Below, one piece after another: positions 35,357 to 44,828 of a DNA stretch of 64,000 nucleotides. Where the stretch lies: NCBI RefSeq assembly GCF_014695715.1, contig NZ_JACJOT010000008.1:1364001-1428000 (forward strand), in the 5' to 3' direction. How positions within the stretch are numbered: position 1 is the first letter of the stretch; every line of letters starts with the position of its first letter. The translations under genes and the position numbers were made by a program. Below the pieces are notes generated by a model. The model did no database searches, was not told where the DNA came from, and saw nothing but the letters and a program-made list of their open reading frames with translations. Source of the stretch: Microcoleus sp. FACHB-68 (GTDB lineage Bacteria > Cyanobacteriota > Cyanobacteriia > Cyanobacteriales > Oscillatoriaceae).

Positions 35357-36343
35357 ATGCTGACTGAATCCCAACGCATGATGAGTATCTTGAATCAAAC
35401 CAATAATTTCCCAAATAATGGGCTGGGTTCATCCCCACGCCTTGCACAAGTTGCTGCCGATGCTGTTTCTTGGGTGCGGCGTCTAGGCGTTGCGACAAGT
35501 TTGACCGTTGGAATTGCTGCCGGCGCGGCTAGCTGGGCAATGCCGGCGCTTGCCCTACAAGTCCAACTGAGTCCGAAAAATCCCCAACTGGGCGATACGA
35601 TGTCGGTGATGATTCGGTTAGACAAACCGGCAAATAATAACGCCAGTCCTACCGTAAAAATGAACCAGAAGACCTACCAGACGTTTGCGGTAGGCCCAAA
35701 TCGGTATCGGGCTTTGCTGCCCTCAACACCGTTAGATCGCCCTGGCACTTGGAAAATTGAGGTAGCCGGTGAAGGTCAGGTGCGTAACTTGGCAGTGCAG
35801 GTGCGCGATCGCGACTTCCCTACCCAGTCCATCTGGTTGCCGCCAGGGAAGGATGGAGATGTTAGCGATTATGAGTTCGATATTGTAGACGCTTTCAAAA
35901 AGTTACAAACTCCGCAAAAGTTTTGGAATGGGGCATTTCTGCGGCCTAATGCCGGTGAAATTACTACAATTTATGGAGTTCGCCGCTATTATAATGGTAA
36001 ATTTGCTGAAGATTATTACCATCGGGGTGTAGACTATGCTGGAGCTTACGGTTCAGCAGTGGTCGCACCGGCAGCCGGTCGAGTGGCTTTGGTGGGGCGT
36101 GAAGCCGACGGATTTGTGATTCACGGAAACTGCATTGGTATTGACCACGGTCAGGGTGTGACAACTATCTATCTTCATCTGAGCAACATTAAAGTTAAGG
36201 AAGGAGATATGGTGAAACCCGGTCAAGTGATCGGTGCTGTCGGAAATTCGGGGGCTTCAACCGGCCCTCATTTACACTGGGGTCTGTATGTACACGCTTT
36301 GTCTGTCGATCCAGTACCCTGGCGATATCAAGGATTTGAATAA
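35357..36343 (+). CDS. Exported M23 peptidase (LytM-type)
   Basis: 328 residues. A membrane or signal segment (about 45-70) is followed by a beta-rich domain (LQVQLSPKNPQLGDTMSVMIRLD) and a C-terminal M23 domain with the zinc ligands H-R-G-V-D (about residue 225) and PHLHWG (about 310). It cleaves peptidoglycan cross-links or, if inactive, activates amidases; the ligand set looks complete. Start is uncertain: ATG 35357, TTG 35351 and ATG 35378 are all in frame. Confidence 0.88.
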   Translation: MLTESQRMMSILNQTNNFPNNGLGSSPRLAQVAADAVSWVRRLGVATSLTVGIAAGAASWAMPALALQVQLSPKNPQLGDTMSVMIRLDKPANNNASPTVKMNQKTYQTFAVGPNRYRALLPSTPLDRPGTWKIEVAGEGQVRNLAVQVRDRDFPTQSIWLPPGKDGDVSDYEFDIVDAFKKLQTPQKFWNGAFLRPNAGEITTIYGVRRYYNGKFAEDYYHRGVDYAGAYGSAVVAPAAGRVALVGREADGFVIHGNCIGIDHGQGVTTIYLHLSNIKVKEGDMVKPGQVIGAVGNSGASTGPHLHWGLYVHALSVDPVPWRYQGFE

Positions 36344-36444
36344 CTCTTCTTTTTTTATGGGTTTAGTCACATTCGTAGCTGAATTTAGGGCAAGATTATT
36401 CCAGGTTTGCCCTGTTAAGATAGTGCCGGGGAGCGTAAGAATTT

Positions 36445-36996
36445 ATGAGTATTGAAAGAATCGTTGAGCAGGCACTGCAAGATGGCTATCTGACGCCAGC
36501 AATGGAAGCCGAGGTAGGCCGCATTTGTAACACTGCCTCTGAATTGTCGATTGAAGAGTATATGGCTCTTGATCGTCTAATGGGAGCGCTTTTGACGGGT
36601 GAGGTGGTTGTTTTACCTCGCAAACAATTCATCAATGTGATGGAAGAGTTGGTTCTCTCAGAAGCGATTGCACGGGTTGCAGAAATTGAAGCCACCAGCG
36701 AGCAAACTCTGGATGTAGGAGATATCGCTGCTTACGCGCTGAACCGGCTACCTCCCCTCTATGCCACAACGGAGGAAGGGGCGAATTTTCAGCGATCCCG
36801 CGCTAAGGAAGAACTGCAAACCCTGATCGCTGCTCAAGTTAATGAAGCGATCTCCCGCAACCTCGATCAACCAGAATTCTTCCCAGAACGCCAAGTTTTA
36901 GGCAAGTCGTCGGGTAACGAAGTGCTCACTCAAGTCAGTGCTTTGCTACAGACTTATGCCCACAACTTTGAACCTAAACCGAGAAATTCTCTTTAA
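36445..36996 (+). CDS. ComFB-family protein, possible cyclic-dinucleotide receptor
   Basis: 183 residues. The ComFB domain (about 40-140) shows VVLPRKQFINVMEELVLSEAI, VGDIAAYALNRLPPLYATTEEG and RAKEELQTLIAAQVNEAI. Originally named from a Bacillus competence operon, cyanobacterial members have been reported to bind c-di-GMP or c-di-AMP and to affect cell size or competence; I rely on memory for that. ATG 36445 follows GGGGAGCGTAAGAATT. A long hairpin follows the stop. Confidence 0.78.
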   Translation: MSIERIVEQALQDGYLTPAMEAEVGRICNTASELSIEEYMALDRLMGALLTGEVVVLPRKQFINVMEELVLSEAIARVAEIEATSEQTLDVGDIAAYALNRLPPLYATTEEGANFQRSRAKEELQTLIAAQVNEAISRNLDQPEFFPERQVLGKSSGNEVLTQVSALLQTYAHNFEPKPRNSL

Positions 36997-37014
36997 ATTT
37001 TAGGGTTGGTTAAT

Positions 37015-37070
37015 TTGAAGGATTTCGGATGGGCCAGTTTTGGATTGACTGGCAATCTGAAATCCTTCAA
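37015..37070 (+). promoter_or_regulatory. 56-nt hairpin between the ComFB gene and ilvC
   Basis: The outer stem is 12 perfect bp (37015-37026 with 37059-37070); an inner stem GCCAGT/ACTGGC (37033-37038 with 37048-37053) closes a 9-nt loop. It can be the 3' end of the ComFB transcript or part of the ilvC leader (82 nt before its ATG). Confidence 0.65.
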
Positions 37071-37127
37071 TGCGTTTTCAGGTAACCGCCGGCAGGTATA
37101 ATACAAGATTTGCTACCAAAATCTTGA

Positions 37128-38147
<1,020 letters not shown>

Positions 38148-38662
38148 AAGCAAAACAAGCGCGTTAGGGGCGGTTGACTTTCCGCCCCGAATTCATTGCT
38201 TTTAGTTGCAACCAAAGCTTGCAAACCAAAGTAAACACAGTTTAATTTTCTCTTTGTAAAAGTCGCTCAACGGTAAATTAATACATTTCTAATTTTTGGT
38301 TTTATATTTGATCGAGTGATCATCTCATGAAAATCCATATTAGGTAAATTACCTTCATGAATTCTAAATAAGCAAAGTTTGTTTTGAGTTTCTTGCAGAT
38401 AATCTACTGAATTTTTGGTAAAACTCAGAGAATCTTGAATTGATTTATACCTCTATTTAGCTTTTTTTTACGCCGGTTTATTCCTTCTCGTTTAGTATTC
38501 AAAATAGGCGTTAGATCACAATAAAATTATAGATTTGCCTTAACATAGATTCTAAACAAAGGGGACATCAAGTTCTCTTTCGCCCGCCTTTCATCTTTTG
38601 ATATAAGGCAATTGAGCGGGCGTCTTCTTGGCAGTTTAAATACTCGACAGCCCTGATAAGCC
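38148..38662 (+). promoter_or_regulatory. 515-bp AT-rich region between ilvC and folC
   Basis: A GC-rich hairpin GGGGCGG/CCGCCCC (38167-38188) just after ilvC is probably its terminator, though without a long T-run. The middle is AT-rich with no gene. A CGCCCGC/GCGGGCG stem (38581-38587 with 38616-38622) lies 40-80 nt before the folC start and may structure its leader. Confidence 0.5.
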
Positions 38663-39973
38663 GTGAACATCGATTCTCTTCTCAAGCCGTTTGAACATTT
38701 TGGCGTCGATCTCGGCCTAGATCGAATTCAGCAACTGCTAGCCAACTTAGGCAATCCTCATCACCAAGTCCCTGTAATTCATGTAGGGGGAACGAATGGC
38801 AAAGGCTCAGTTTGCGCTTATTTATCAGCAATACTGACAGAAGCCGGCTATCGAGTTGGACGTTACACCTCTCCTCATTTAGTAGATTGGTACGAACGCA
38901 TTTGTCTCAATGAACAACCCATCACCCCCGAAGATTTGCAGCAGTTGCTGGTACAAGTGCAAAACGCCATTCAACCAGATCAACCCTCACCCACTCAATT
39001 TGAAGTAATTACGGCAGCAGCTTGGCTTTATTTCGCCCAGCAGCAAGTCGATGTCGCCGTTGTAGAAGTTGGGTTAGGAGGGCGTTTGGATGCAACAAAT
39101 GTCTGTGATCGCCCCCTCGTCAGCATCATTACTTCCATAAGCTGGGAACACTGGCAGCGCCTCGGCCCTACTTTGGCGGATATTGCCTTTGAGAAAGCCG
39201 GCATCCTTAAACCAGGGTGTCCTGCTGTCGTAGGACAGCTACCTCCCGAAGCAAAGGCTGTGGTCGAAAACCGCATTGCTGAACTTGGCTGTGTGGCAGT
39301 GTGGCCGGCACCGGCTGTTAGCGAAACAAGAGAGGGGGAAAGTCAGTATTCCTCGGATCTTGGCAACCCAGCACCCCAGCAGCCTGAGTGGGCGACATCC
39401 CAGGGTATTAAGTATCCGTTACCGATTCCGGGAGATGTTCAATTAGGGAATTCGGCGCTAGTAATGGCAGCGCTACAAATTTTGCGGCAGCAGGGATGGC
39501 AAATTTCTGATGAGGTGATCGCGGCAGGAATGGCTAAAACAGATTGGCCAGGACGCCTACAGTGGTTGAGATGGCGAGATCGCCCGTTATTGATTGATGG
39601 TGCCCACAACGGCGATGCTGCGGGCGTTCTGCGCCGGTATGTCGAGAATTTGGAGGTTAAATCGATAATTTGGGTAATGGGGATGCTGTCTACCAAGGAT
39701 CGCACCGGCATCTTTAACGCACTGCTGCGGCCTGGGGATCGATTGTATCTCGTGCCGGTGCCCGATCATGCTTCTGCTGAACCCGAAGAACTCGCCACCC
39801 ACGCCCAAATGATTTGCCCCCAGTTGCTAGAGTGCCGATGCTTTACTGGCTGGGAAGCCGGTGTAGAGGCAGCCATCAAAAATATTGACAGTTTAACCGT
39901 TTTATGCGGCTCCCTTTATCTGATTGGCGATTTCTTAAAAAGCCAACGTTCCCAGCCGCAATCTCCAAATTAA
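38663..39973 (+). CDS. folC: Folylpolyglutamate/dihydrofolate synthase
   Basis: 436 residues of the Mur-ligase fold: P-loop VGGTNGKGSV (about 42-51), omega loop RYTSPHLVDWYERI, GLGGRLDATN, and C-terminal DGAHNGDAAG. It adds glutamate to folates. GTG 38663. The stop TAA lies within a TTAA shared with the stop of the convergent gene, so there is no room for a terminator. Confidence 0.95.
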   Translation: MNIDSLLKPFEHFGVDLGLDRIQQLLANLGNPHHQVPVIHVGGTNGKGSVCAYLSAILTEAGYRVGRYTSPHLVDWYERICLNEQPITPEDLQQLLVQVQNAIQPDQPSPTQFEVITAAAWLYFAQQQVDVAVVEVGLGGRLDATNVCDRPLVSIITSISWEHWQRLGPTLADIAFEKAGILKPGCPAVVGQLPPEAKAVVENRIAELGCVAVWPAPAVSETREGESQYSSDLGNPAPQQPEWATSQGIKYPLPIPGDVQLGNSALVMAALQILRQQGWQISDEVIAAGMAKTDWPGRLQWLRWRDRPLLIDGAHNGDAAGVLRRYVENLEVKSIIWVMGMLSTKDRTGIFNALLRPGDRLYLVPVPDHASAEPEELATHAQMICPQLLECRCFTGWEAGVEAAIKNIDSLTVLCGSLYLIGDFLKSQRSQPQSPN

Positions 39974-41358
39974 CCTCTCAGCCGGTTCCAACTTTGTGCG
40001 GCATCGGCAACCGCCTGATCCACCGGCTTCTCATCCAGCATTGCCGCCTGCAAATTGTCATAAATAATCTTTTGCAGCTGGTTGCTATCCTTCATTGCGG
40101 GGACTAAAACCTCGGCATTTTTCAGTTGATTCGCGCTGATCGCCCGCGCTTTATCCACTGCAGTCGCATTTGCCGGCTGAGTTTGGAAGTAGCTATCTTT
40201 GAGTGCCTGCTGGTTAGAAGGCAACACATTAGCAGCTTTAGCAAACGCCAACTGATTGGCACTATTGGTTACAAATAAGGCAAATTTGAGGGCATCATCA
40301 GGCCGATTGGTGCCTTTGGGGATCGTTAAGTTCATTACCGCAACATTTTTCTTGCCGGTTGGGCCGGTGATCTCTGGGGCGGGGACGGAAACCTGAGCGA
40401 TCGTCGGTGCATTTTGGGCAATTGTCTTGAAAAACTGAGGCCCAGAAGACAGCAGGGCAGTCTCACCGGCTTGGTAAAGTTCGATTGCCCGTCGGTGTCC
40501 TTGGGTGAGGGCTTCCTGTGGTATTAGCTTTTGTTTGTAGAGGTTTACCCAATACTGAAACGCCGCTTTCCCTTGAGGCGTGTTAAAAGCAGCTTTCCCT
40601 TGGTCGTCTACCAGTTTGACGCCCATCTGCACCAAAGATTCCAGCACTTCTCCTGAATCTTCTGGCACAAAGGTTACAAAAAAGGCGTATTTGCCGGTTT
40701 TTTCCTTAATTTGTTTGGCAACTTGCGCCAATTCCGCATAAGTTGCTGGGGGTTTAGAGATGCCGGCTTTTTTAAATAACTCGGTGTTGTAAATAGTTAT
40801 GCGAGTTGTAAGATACCAAGGAATTCCAAAGCTTTGACCGTTGAACGTGTTGGCTTTCCAAATATTGGGTAAATATTGCTGACGCACATTATCAGGCACT
40901 TTAGAATCAAGATACATCCAAGCATTGCGTCCTGCCAAAAGGGAAGCGAAGTTGGGATTGAGGTTGACGACATCAGGGGCAGTCTGGGCTGAAACAGCGG
41001 CTAAAATTTTGCTTTCCATCGCAGACCAAGCCACATCCACCCAGCGGACTTTGATGTTTGGGTTTTCGGCTTCAAAAGAAGTGATCAGGTTGTTGAAATA
41101 ATCTGTAAACTGTGGCTTAAGCTGCATTGTCCAGAATTCTACTTCCTGCTGTCCTGTGGCAGCCGGTTTGATGCCGGTGCCTCCGTCACCCGGAAGGGGT
41201 CCACAGCTCATCGCCCAGCTAAGCAAAAAGCCCAGCAGCGCAAGAATACTCAAACGTTTCCAGTTAGCGGTTAAATTTAAAACATTCCGCAAACCTCGGT
41301 CGATCCGAAAGGTTACCCACTGTGTCAACTTTGACCTCTGAGTTTTAATCCTGCTCAT
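39970..41358 (-). CDS. Sugar ABC transporter substrate-binding lipoprotein
   Basis: 462 residues of the MalE/UgpB class: VEFWTMQLKPQFTDYFNNLI, FEAENPNIKVRWVDVAW, PDVVNLNP and ALLSSGPQF. Lipobox LSWAMSC at about residues 46-52, after an unusually long, positively charged N-terminal tail of about 35 residues. It delivers a sugar or glycerol-phosphate-like solute to an ABC permease that is not encoded nearby. ATG 41358. It overlaps folC by the four bases 39970-39973. Confidence 0.88.
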   Translation of the reverse strand: MSRIKTQRSKLTQWVTFRIDRGLRNVLNLTANWKRLSILALLGFLLSWAMSCGPLPGDGGTGIKPAATGQQEVEFWTMQLKPQFTDYFNNLITSFEAENPNIKVRWVDVAWSAMESKILAAVSAQTAPDVVNLNPNFASLLAGRNAWMYLDSKVPDNVRQQYLPNIWKANTFNGQSFGIPWYLTTRITIYNTELFKKAGISKPPATYAELAQVAKQIKEKTGKYAFFVTFVPEDSGEVLESLVQMGVKLVDDQGKAAFNTPQGKAAFQYWVNLYKQKLIPQEALTQGHRRAIELYQAGETALLSSGPQFFKTIAQNAPTIAQVSVPAPEITGPTGKKNVAVMNLTIPKGTNRPDDALKFALFVTNSANQLAFAKAANVLPSNQQALKDSYFQTQPANATAVDKARAISANQLKNAEVLVPAMKDSNQLQKIIYDNLQAAMLDEKPVDQAVADAAQSWNRLRG

Positions 41359-41964
41359 TTTGCTTGCCTTTGATGCCGGTTACTGAACCGATTGTGCCCA
41401 ATGTACTAGATTATCGAAATGTGATGGGGAGTGCGAGAACGCAGATCCGCTGCTACGCATTTAATTTATCTAATGAGATAGAAGGAAGATAGGGAGAAAG
41501 GGAAATAGGGCAAGGAATTTAAGATTTTTTCTGGCTCGTAGACAATACGAATTAGATGTACGTTAACTTAAACATGGCGGCTGCTGAATGTTTCAGGCGA
41601 GGCACGCCGGCCTGCCTCAGAAGCGACTATGCCTGAAATGGCAAAAGGCAAATACCAGTAAATCTATTTTGTGCACCTTATTTTAGTGTTTGTGAACGAT
41701 AAAATTCTTGTTTGCTGAATGCAAGGTGACTAGGCACTTTAACCGGATCTTCTAAACACATTGGTGAGGGCCAGTGAGCAAATAGGAAGGTGGGCCGCTA
41801 AATCGGGAATCCTAGCAGAGGCAGCTTGTTTGTAAAGTTTCTAACGAACGTGGTGATTCTTGATGAAATTGGGTACGATTTGAGTACCATAAATTCGGTA
41901 TTATCATCTCGCTCTGGCTAATTTTCAATATCCCATCCACCTTGATACGTGAGCGGACAAAGCC
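41359..41964. promoter_or_regulatory. 606-bp region upstream of the pilus operon with nested inverted repeats
   Basis: Divergent promoters of the sugar-binding protein and pilM must lie here. TTTCAGGC (41591-41598) pairs with GCCTGAAA (41631-41638), enclosing GAGGCA/TGCCTC (41599-41604 with 41613-41618): a two-stem structure 327 bp before pilM. AATTAGATGTACGTTAACTTAAA at 41550-41572 resembles 26011-26032. A purine-rich heptamer-like tract lies at 41477-41517. No gene. Confidence 0.5.
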
Positions 41965-43068
41965 GTGGTTAACTCATTCAAACGTCTATTTTCCAAAAGC
42001 AAGCAAGGGGTCGGTATAGAATTGGCTCCTGAACGGATCAATATTGTGCAGCTCCGCAAACAGGGTCAGGGTTACAAAGTGGCCACCTTTGCCTCGGTGC
42101 CGGTGCCGGAAGATGTCTTTCAAGAAGGCCAAATTGTTGACTCTCCGACTTTAGCTGCCTTGATCACGGAAACGCTGGCAGAACACAAGATTAAAGCAAA
42201 GCAGGTCGCTACGGCAATCCCTGGGAAAGAAGCCGTGATCCGGTTGATTCCGGTGCCGGCAGAACTCAATGACTTAGAGTTAAAGGAATACATGAACTCG
42301 GAAGCGGGGCTGTATTTGCCATTCCCACGGGAAGAAGCAGATGTAGACTTCCAAAAATTGCAACCGTTTGTGGATGAAGATGGGATTGAAAAATACCAGG
42401 TGCTGTTGGTTGCCACCCGCAAAGAAATTACAGATGTCTATATCGATATCTTCAAGCAGGCTGATTTAAAAATTGATGTTATAGAGGTGACGAGTTTTTC
42501 CCTGATCCGGACAATTCGAGAGCAATTGCAGCAGTTTACTCCGCAAGAAGCAGCAGTGCTTGCAGATATCGAGTTTGACACAACTGAAATTGCCATTGTT
42601 GTAGATGGCATCCCTCAGTTTTCCCGAACCATTCCGATCGGCACCTTCCAAATTCAAAGTGCGCTGTCAAAAGCGATGAACTTACCGCCGTCGAGAAACA
42701 CCGATCTGCTGGCGGGGATGACCATTCCCGTTACCCCCGTGGATACATCAGGACTGGGTACAATGGGAGGGACAAACCCCGGAACTGCAGCCATGCTCAA
42801 GATTTTAGGAGAACTCGCGGATGAAATCCGTCGCTCCATTGACTTCTATCTCAACCAGAGCGAAAACTTAGAGGTAGCGCAGCTTCTACTGGCAGGGCCA
42901 GGTGCTGCACTCGGTCAACTGGATGAATTTTTCATGCAACGGTTAAGCCTGCCCACTTCTCAGGTAGATCCAGTGGAAAGTTTATCGTTGGAAATTGATG
43001 AAGAAATTACTGAGGTGCAACGACCAGGACTGGGGGTTGTACTGGGTCTAGGACTACGGGAGGTGTAA
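41965..43068 (+). CDS. pilM: Type IV pilus assembly protein PilM
   Basis: 367 residues, actin-like ATPase fold (SHS2 and phosphate-binding elements): GVGIELAPERINIVQL, TAIPGKEAVIRLIPVP, VLADIEFDTTEIAIVVDG and LLLAGPGAALGQLDEF. It sits on the cytoplasmic face and binds the PilN N-terminus. GTG 41965 and a 4-bp gap to pilN. First gene of pilMNOQ. Confidence 0.95.
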   Translation: MVNSFKRLFSKSKQGVGIELAPERINIVQLRKQGQGYKVATFASVPVPEDVFQEGQIVDSPTLAALITETLAEHKIKAKQVATAIPGKEAVIRLIPVPAELNDLELKEYMNSEAGLYLPFPREEADVDFQKLQPFVDEDGIEKYQVLLVATRKEITDVYIDIFKQADLKIDVIEVTSFSLIRTIREQLQQFTPQEAAVLADIEFDTTEIAIVVDGIPQFSRTIPIGTFQIQSALSKAMNLPPSRNTDLLAGMTIPVTPVDTSGLGTMGGTNPGTAAMLKILGELADEIRRSIDFYLNQSENLEVAQLLLAGPGAALGQLDEFFMQRLSLPTSQVDPVESLSLEIDEEITEVQRPGLGVVLGLGLREV

Positions 43069-43072
43069 TTTT

Positions 43073-43987
43073 ATGTATAGCCTTGATATTAATTTTCTCA
43101 ATGACCGGCCTGATTATGTCACCCAAAAAACCAAACGCAAGGGGGGCAAAATTCAGGTTGGGGATAGGACTGCGTTAATTGCGGGAGTGGCGACGGGTGT
43201 TTTTTTCCCGGCTTTGGTGATGGGTTTTTGGTTCGTTGCCCAGTCGGGTAATCAAAAACTGCAAGATCAATTGGCAACATTGGAAGGGCAAGCCGGCCAA
43301 TTGGCTAGCAAAGATAGCGAGTATAGAGCTATTAGAGCGCAAAGCGATCAAATTAAGGCCGAGACGGATGGATTAGCGCTGCTGTTTAATACTTCGCTCA
43401 AGCCGGTTTCAGCGATTTTACAAGATATCCGCGACCGGGTGCCGGCAAACGTTCAAATTGCTGACGTTGAGCAAACTGTAAAAGTAGCAACCCCAGTTCC
43501 AGGCACACCCCCGCCGGCAGCAGCACCCCCGCCACCAGCAGCCGGGACTCCCCCAGCAGCCGGTGCGCCCCCAGCAGCCGCAGCACCTCCCCCACCGGCA
43601 GTATCTCCGTGGCAACAGTTTACCCAAAAACTCGTGATCAACGGCACAGCAAAATCGTTTGACGAAGTGAATGATTTTATGCTAGGTCTCCAGGATTCTA
43701 AATTCTTGAATGCGTCAGAAGTTAAGATCCTTGAAGCGAACTTGACAGACAACTCCTTGCAAACGAGAACTGTCCTGCCTCAAAACAAAAATAAGCAGCC
43801 AGATGACCCGTCTAATGAAGGGCAACCTCCGGAAATACAACTGCCAAAAGTGGTGACTTACAAAATTGAAGCCGGTGTTAGTAACGCAAACGCTTCAGAG
43901 GTGGTTCGAGAACTGAATCGGAAGGGTGCGATTGGACTGGCAACTCGGATCGAACAACTGCAAAACAAGGAGGTCATTAAACCATGA
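43073..43987 (+). CDS. pilN: Type IV pilus assembly protein PilN
   Basis: 304 residues. The N-terminal PilM-binding motif is MYSLDINFLNDRPDY, a single membrane helix lies at about 42-62 and the periplasmic part is a ferredoxin-like domain. A Pro/Ala-rich insertion (about 143-178, APPPPAAGTPPAAGAPPAA) splits the periplasmic part, as often in cyanobacteria. ATG 43073; it overlaps pilO by four bases. Confidence 0.93.
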   Translation: MYSLDINFLNDRPDYVTQKTKRKGGKIQVGDRTALIAGVATGVFFPALVMGFWFVAQSGNQKLQDQLATLEGQAGQLASKDSEYRAIRAQSDQIKAETDGLALLFNTSLKPVSAILQDIRDRVPANVQIADVEQTVKVATPVPGTPPPAAAPPPPAAGTPPAAGAPPAAAAPPPPAVSPWQQFTQKLVINGTAKSFDEVNDFMLGLQDSKFLNASEVKILEANLTDNSLQTRTVLPQNKNKQPDDPSNEGQPPEIQLPKVVTYKIEAGVSNANASEVVRELNRKGAIGLATRIEQLQNKEVIKP

Positions 43988-44721
43988 CAGTTAGTGAAGA
44001 GTGGGGTCCGGGCGAAGAAGAGCAGGAAGCTGGCGGTGGCCTATTTGGCATTAAATTTACGCCAACGATTATTGGGGTTTTGGTCGCCGTTGCTGGTGTG
44101 GCAGCGGCAGTTGGTCTGTATATGTACGTGCTGACGCCTGAGTGGACAAAGCAGGAAGAACTTAAAGGCAAGATTAGCACCAAAGAAAGTGAAATTGCAC
44201 AGCTCAAAGTTGGTGCGGCCAAAATTGAAGAAGCCAAAGTTGAATTACAGAGAGAAAAACAGCTAAAAGCTGAGGTAGAAGCTTTGTTTGGTGATCAAAC
44301 AAAGCTAGATACTTTACTGTTGGATATCAACAAAATTGTCAAACAGGGTGGAGCTAGGATTCAACTGTTTAAACCAGATAATGAAATCATCAGTAACACC
44401 CTGTATCCAGATGGTAAAGGGCCAAGCCTTCCAAATCTAGCTCAGTTTAAAGCTGTGCCACTGAGATTGGAGTTAGAGGGGACATTCGCTCAAACGCAAT
44501 CCATTATTCGTAACATTGAGCGGTTAGAGCCGCTGCTAGTAATGGGAGAATTCAGCGCGAAAATAGATGAACAAACGATGCGACTGGTGGTAGACGAACA
44601 AGGCAAAGTGCGCGGGCTAACTGAACCGGCTCTTGACACCACTTTGAAGATGACGGTTATTGTACCTAAATCAGCGGAAGAAATTGCCGGCGCAACACCG
44701 GCAACCCCACCAGCCAAGTAA
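43984..44721 (+). CDS. pilO: Type IV pilus assembly protein PilO
   Basis: 245 residues: acidic N-terminal tail, membrane helix (about 29-52), coiled-coil (about 60-105: KGKISTKESEIAQLKVGAA) and a ferredoxin-like periplasmic domain. It pairs with PilN to link the inner-membrane platform to the secretin. ATG 43984 overlaps the pilN stop (ATGA), indicating translational coupling. No separate PilP is present, usual for cyanobacteria. Confidence 0.92.
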   Translation: MTVSEEWGPGEEEQEAGGGLFGIKFTPTIIGVLVAVAGVAAAVGLYMYVLTPEWTKQEELKGKISTKESEIAQLKVGAAKIEEAKVELQREKQLKAEVEALFGDQTKLDTLLLDINKIVKQGGARIQLFKPDNEIISNTLYPDGKGPSLPNLAQFKAVPLRLELEGTFAQTQSIIRNIERLEPLLVMGEFSAKIDEQTMRLVVDEQGKVRGLTEPALDTTLKMTVIVPKSAEEIAGATPATPPAK

Positions 44722-44828
44722 ACAAGACGAAACAAGCGAAGTTTAAAAGCCATAGCATCCAGGAGCCAAAACCGGCAACAATCATCGGATGCAATTTCAT
44801 ACCATTTTTGTGAGTTGAGGAGAGAACG

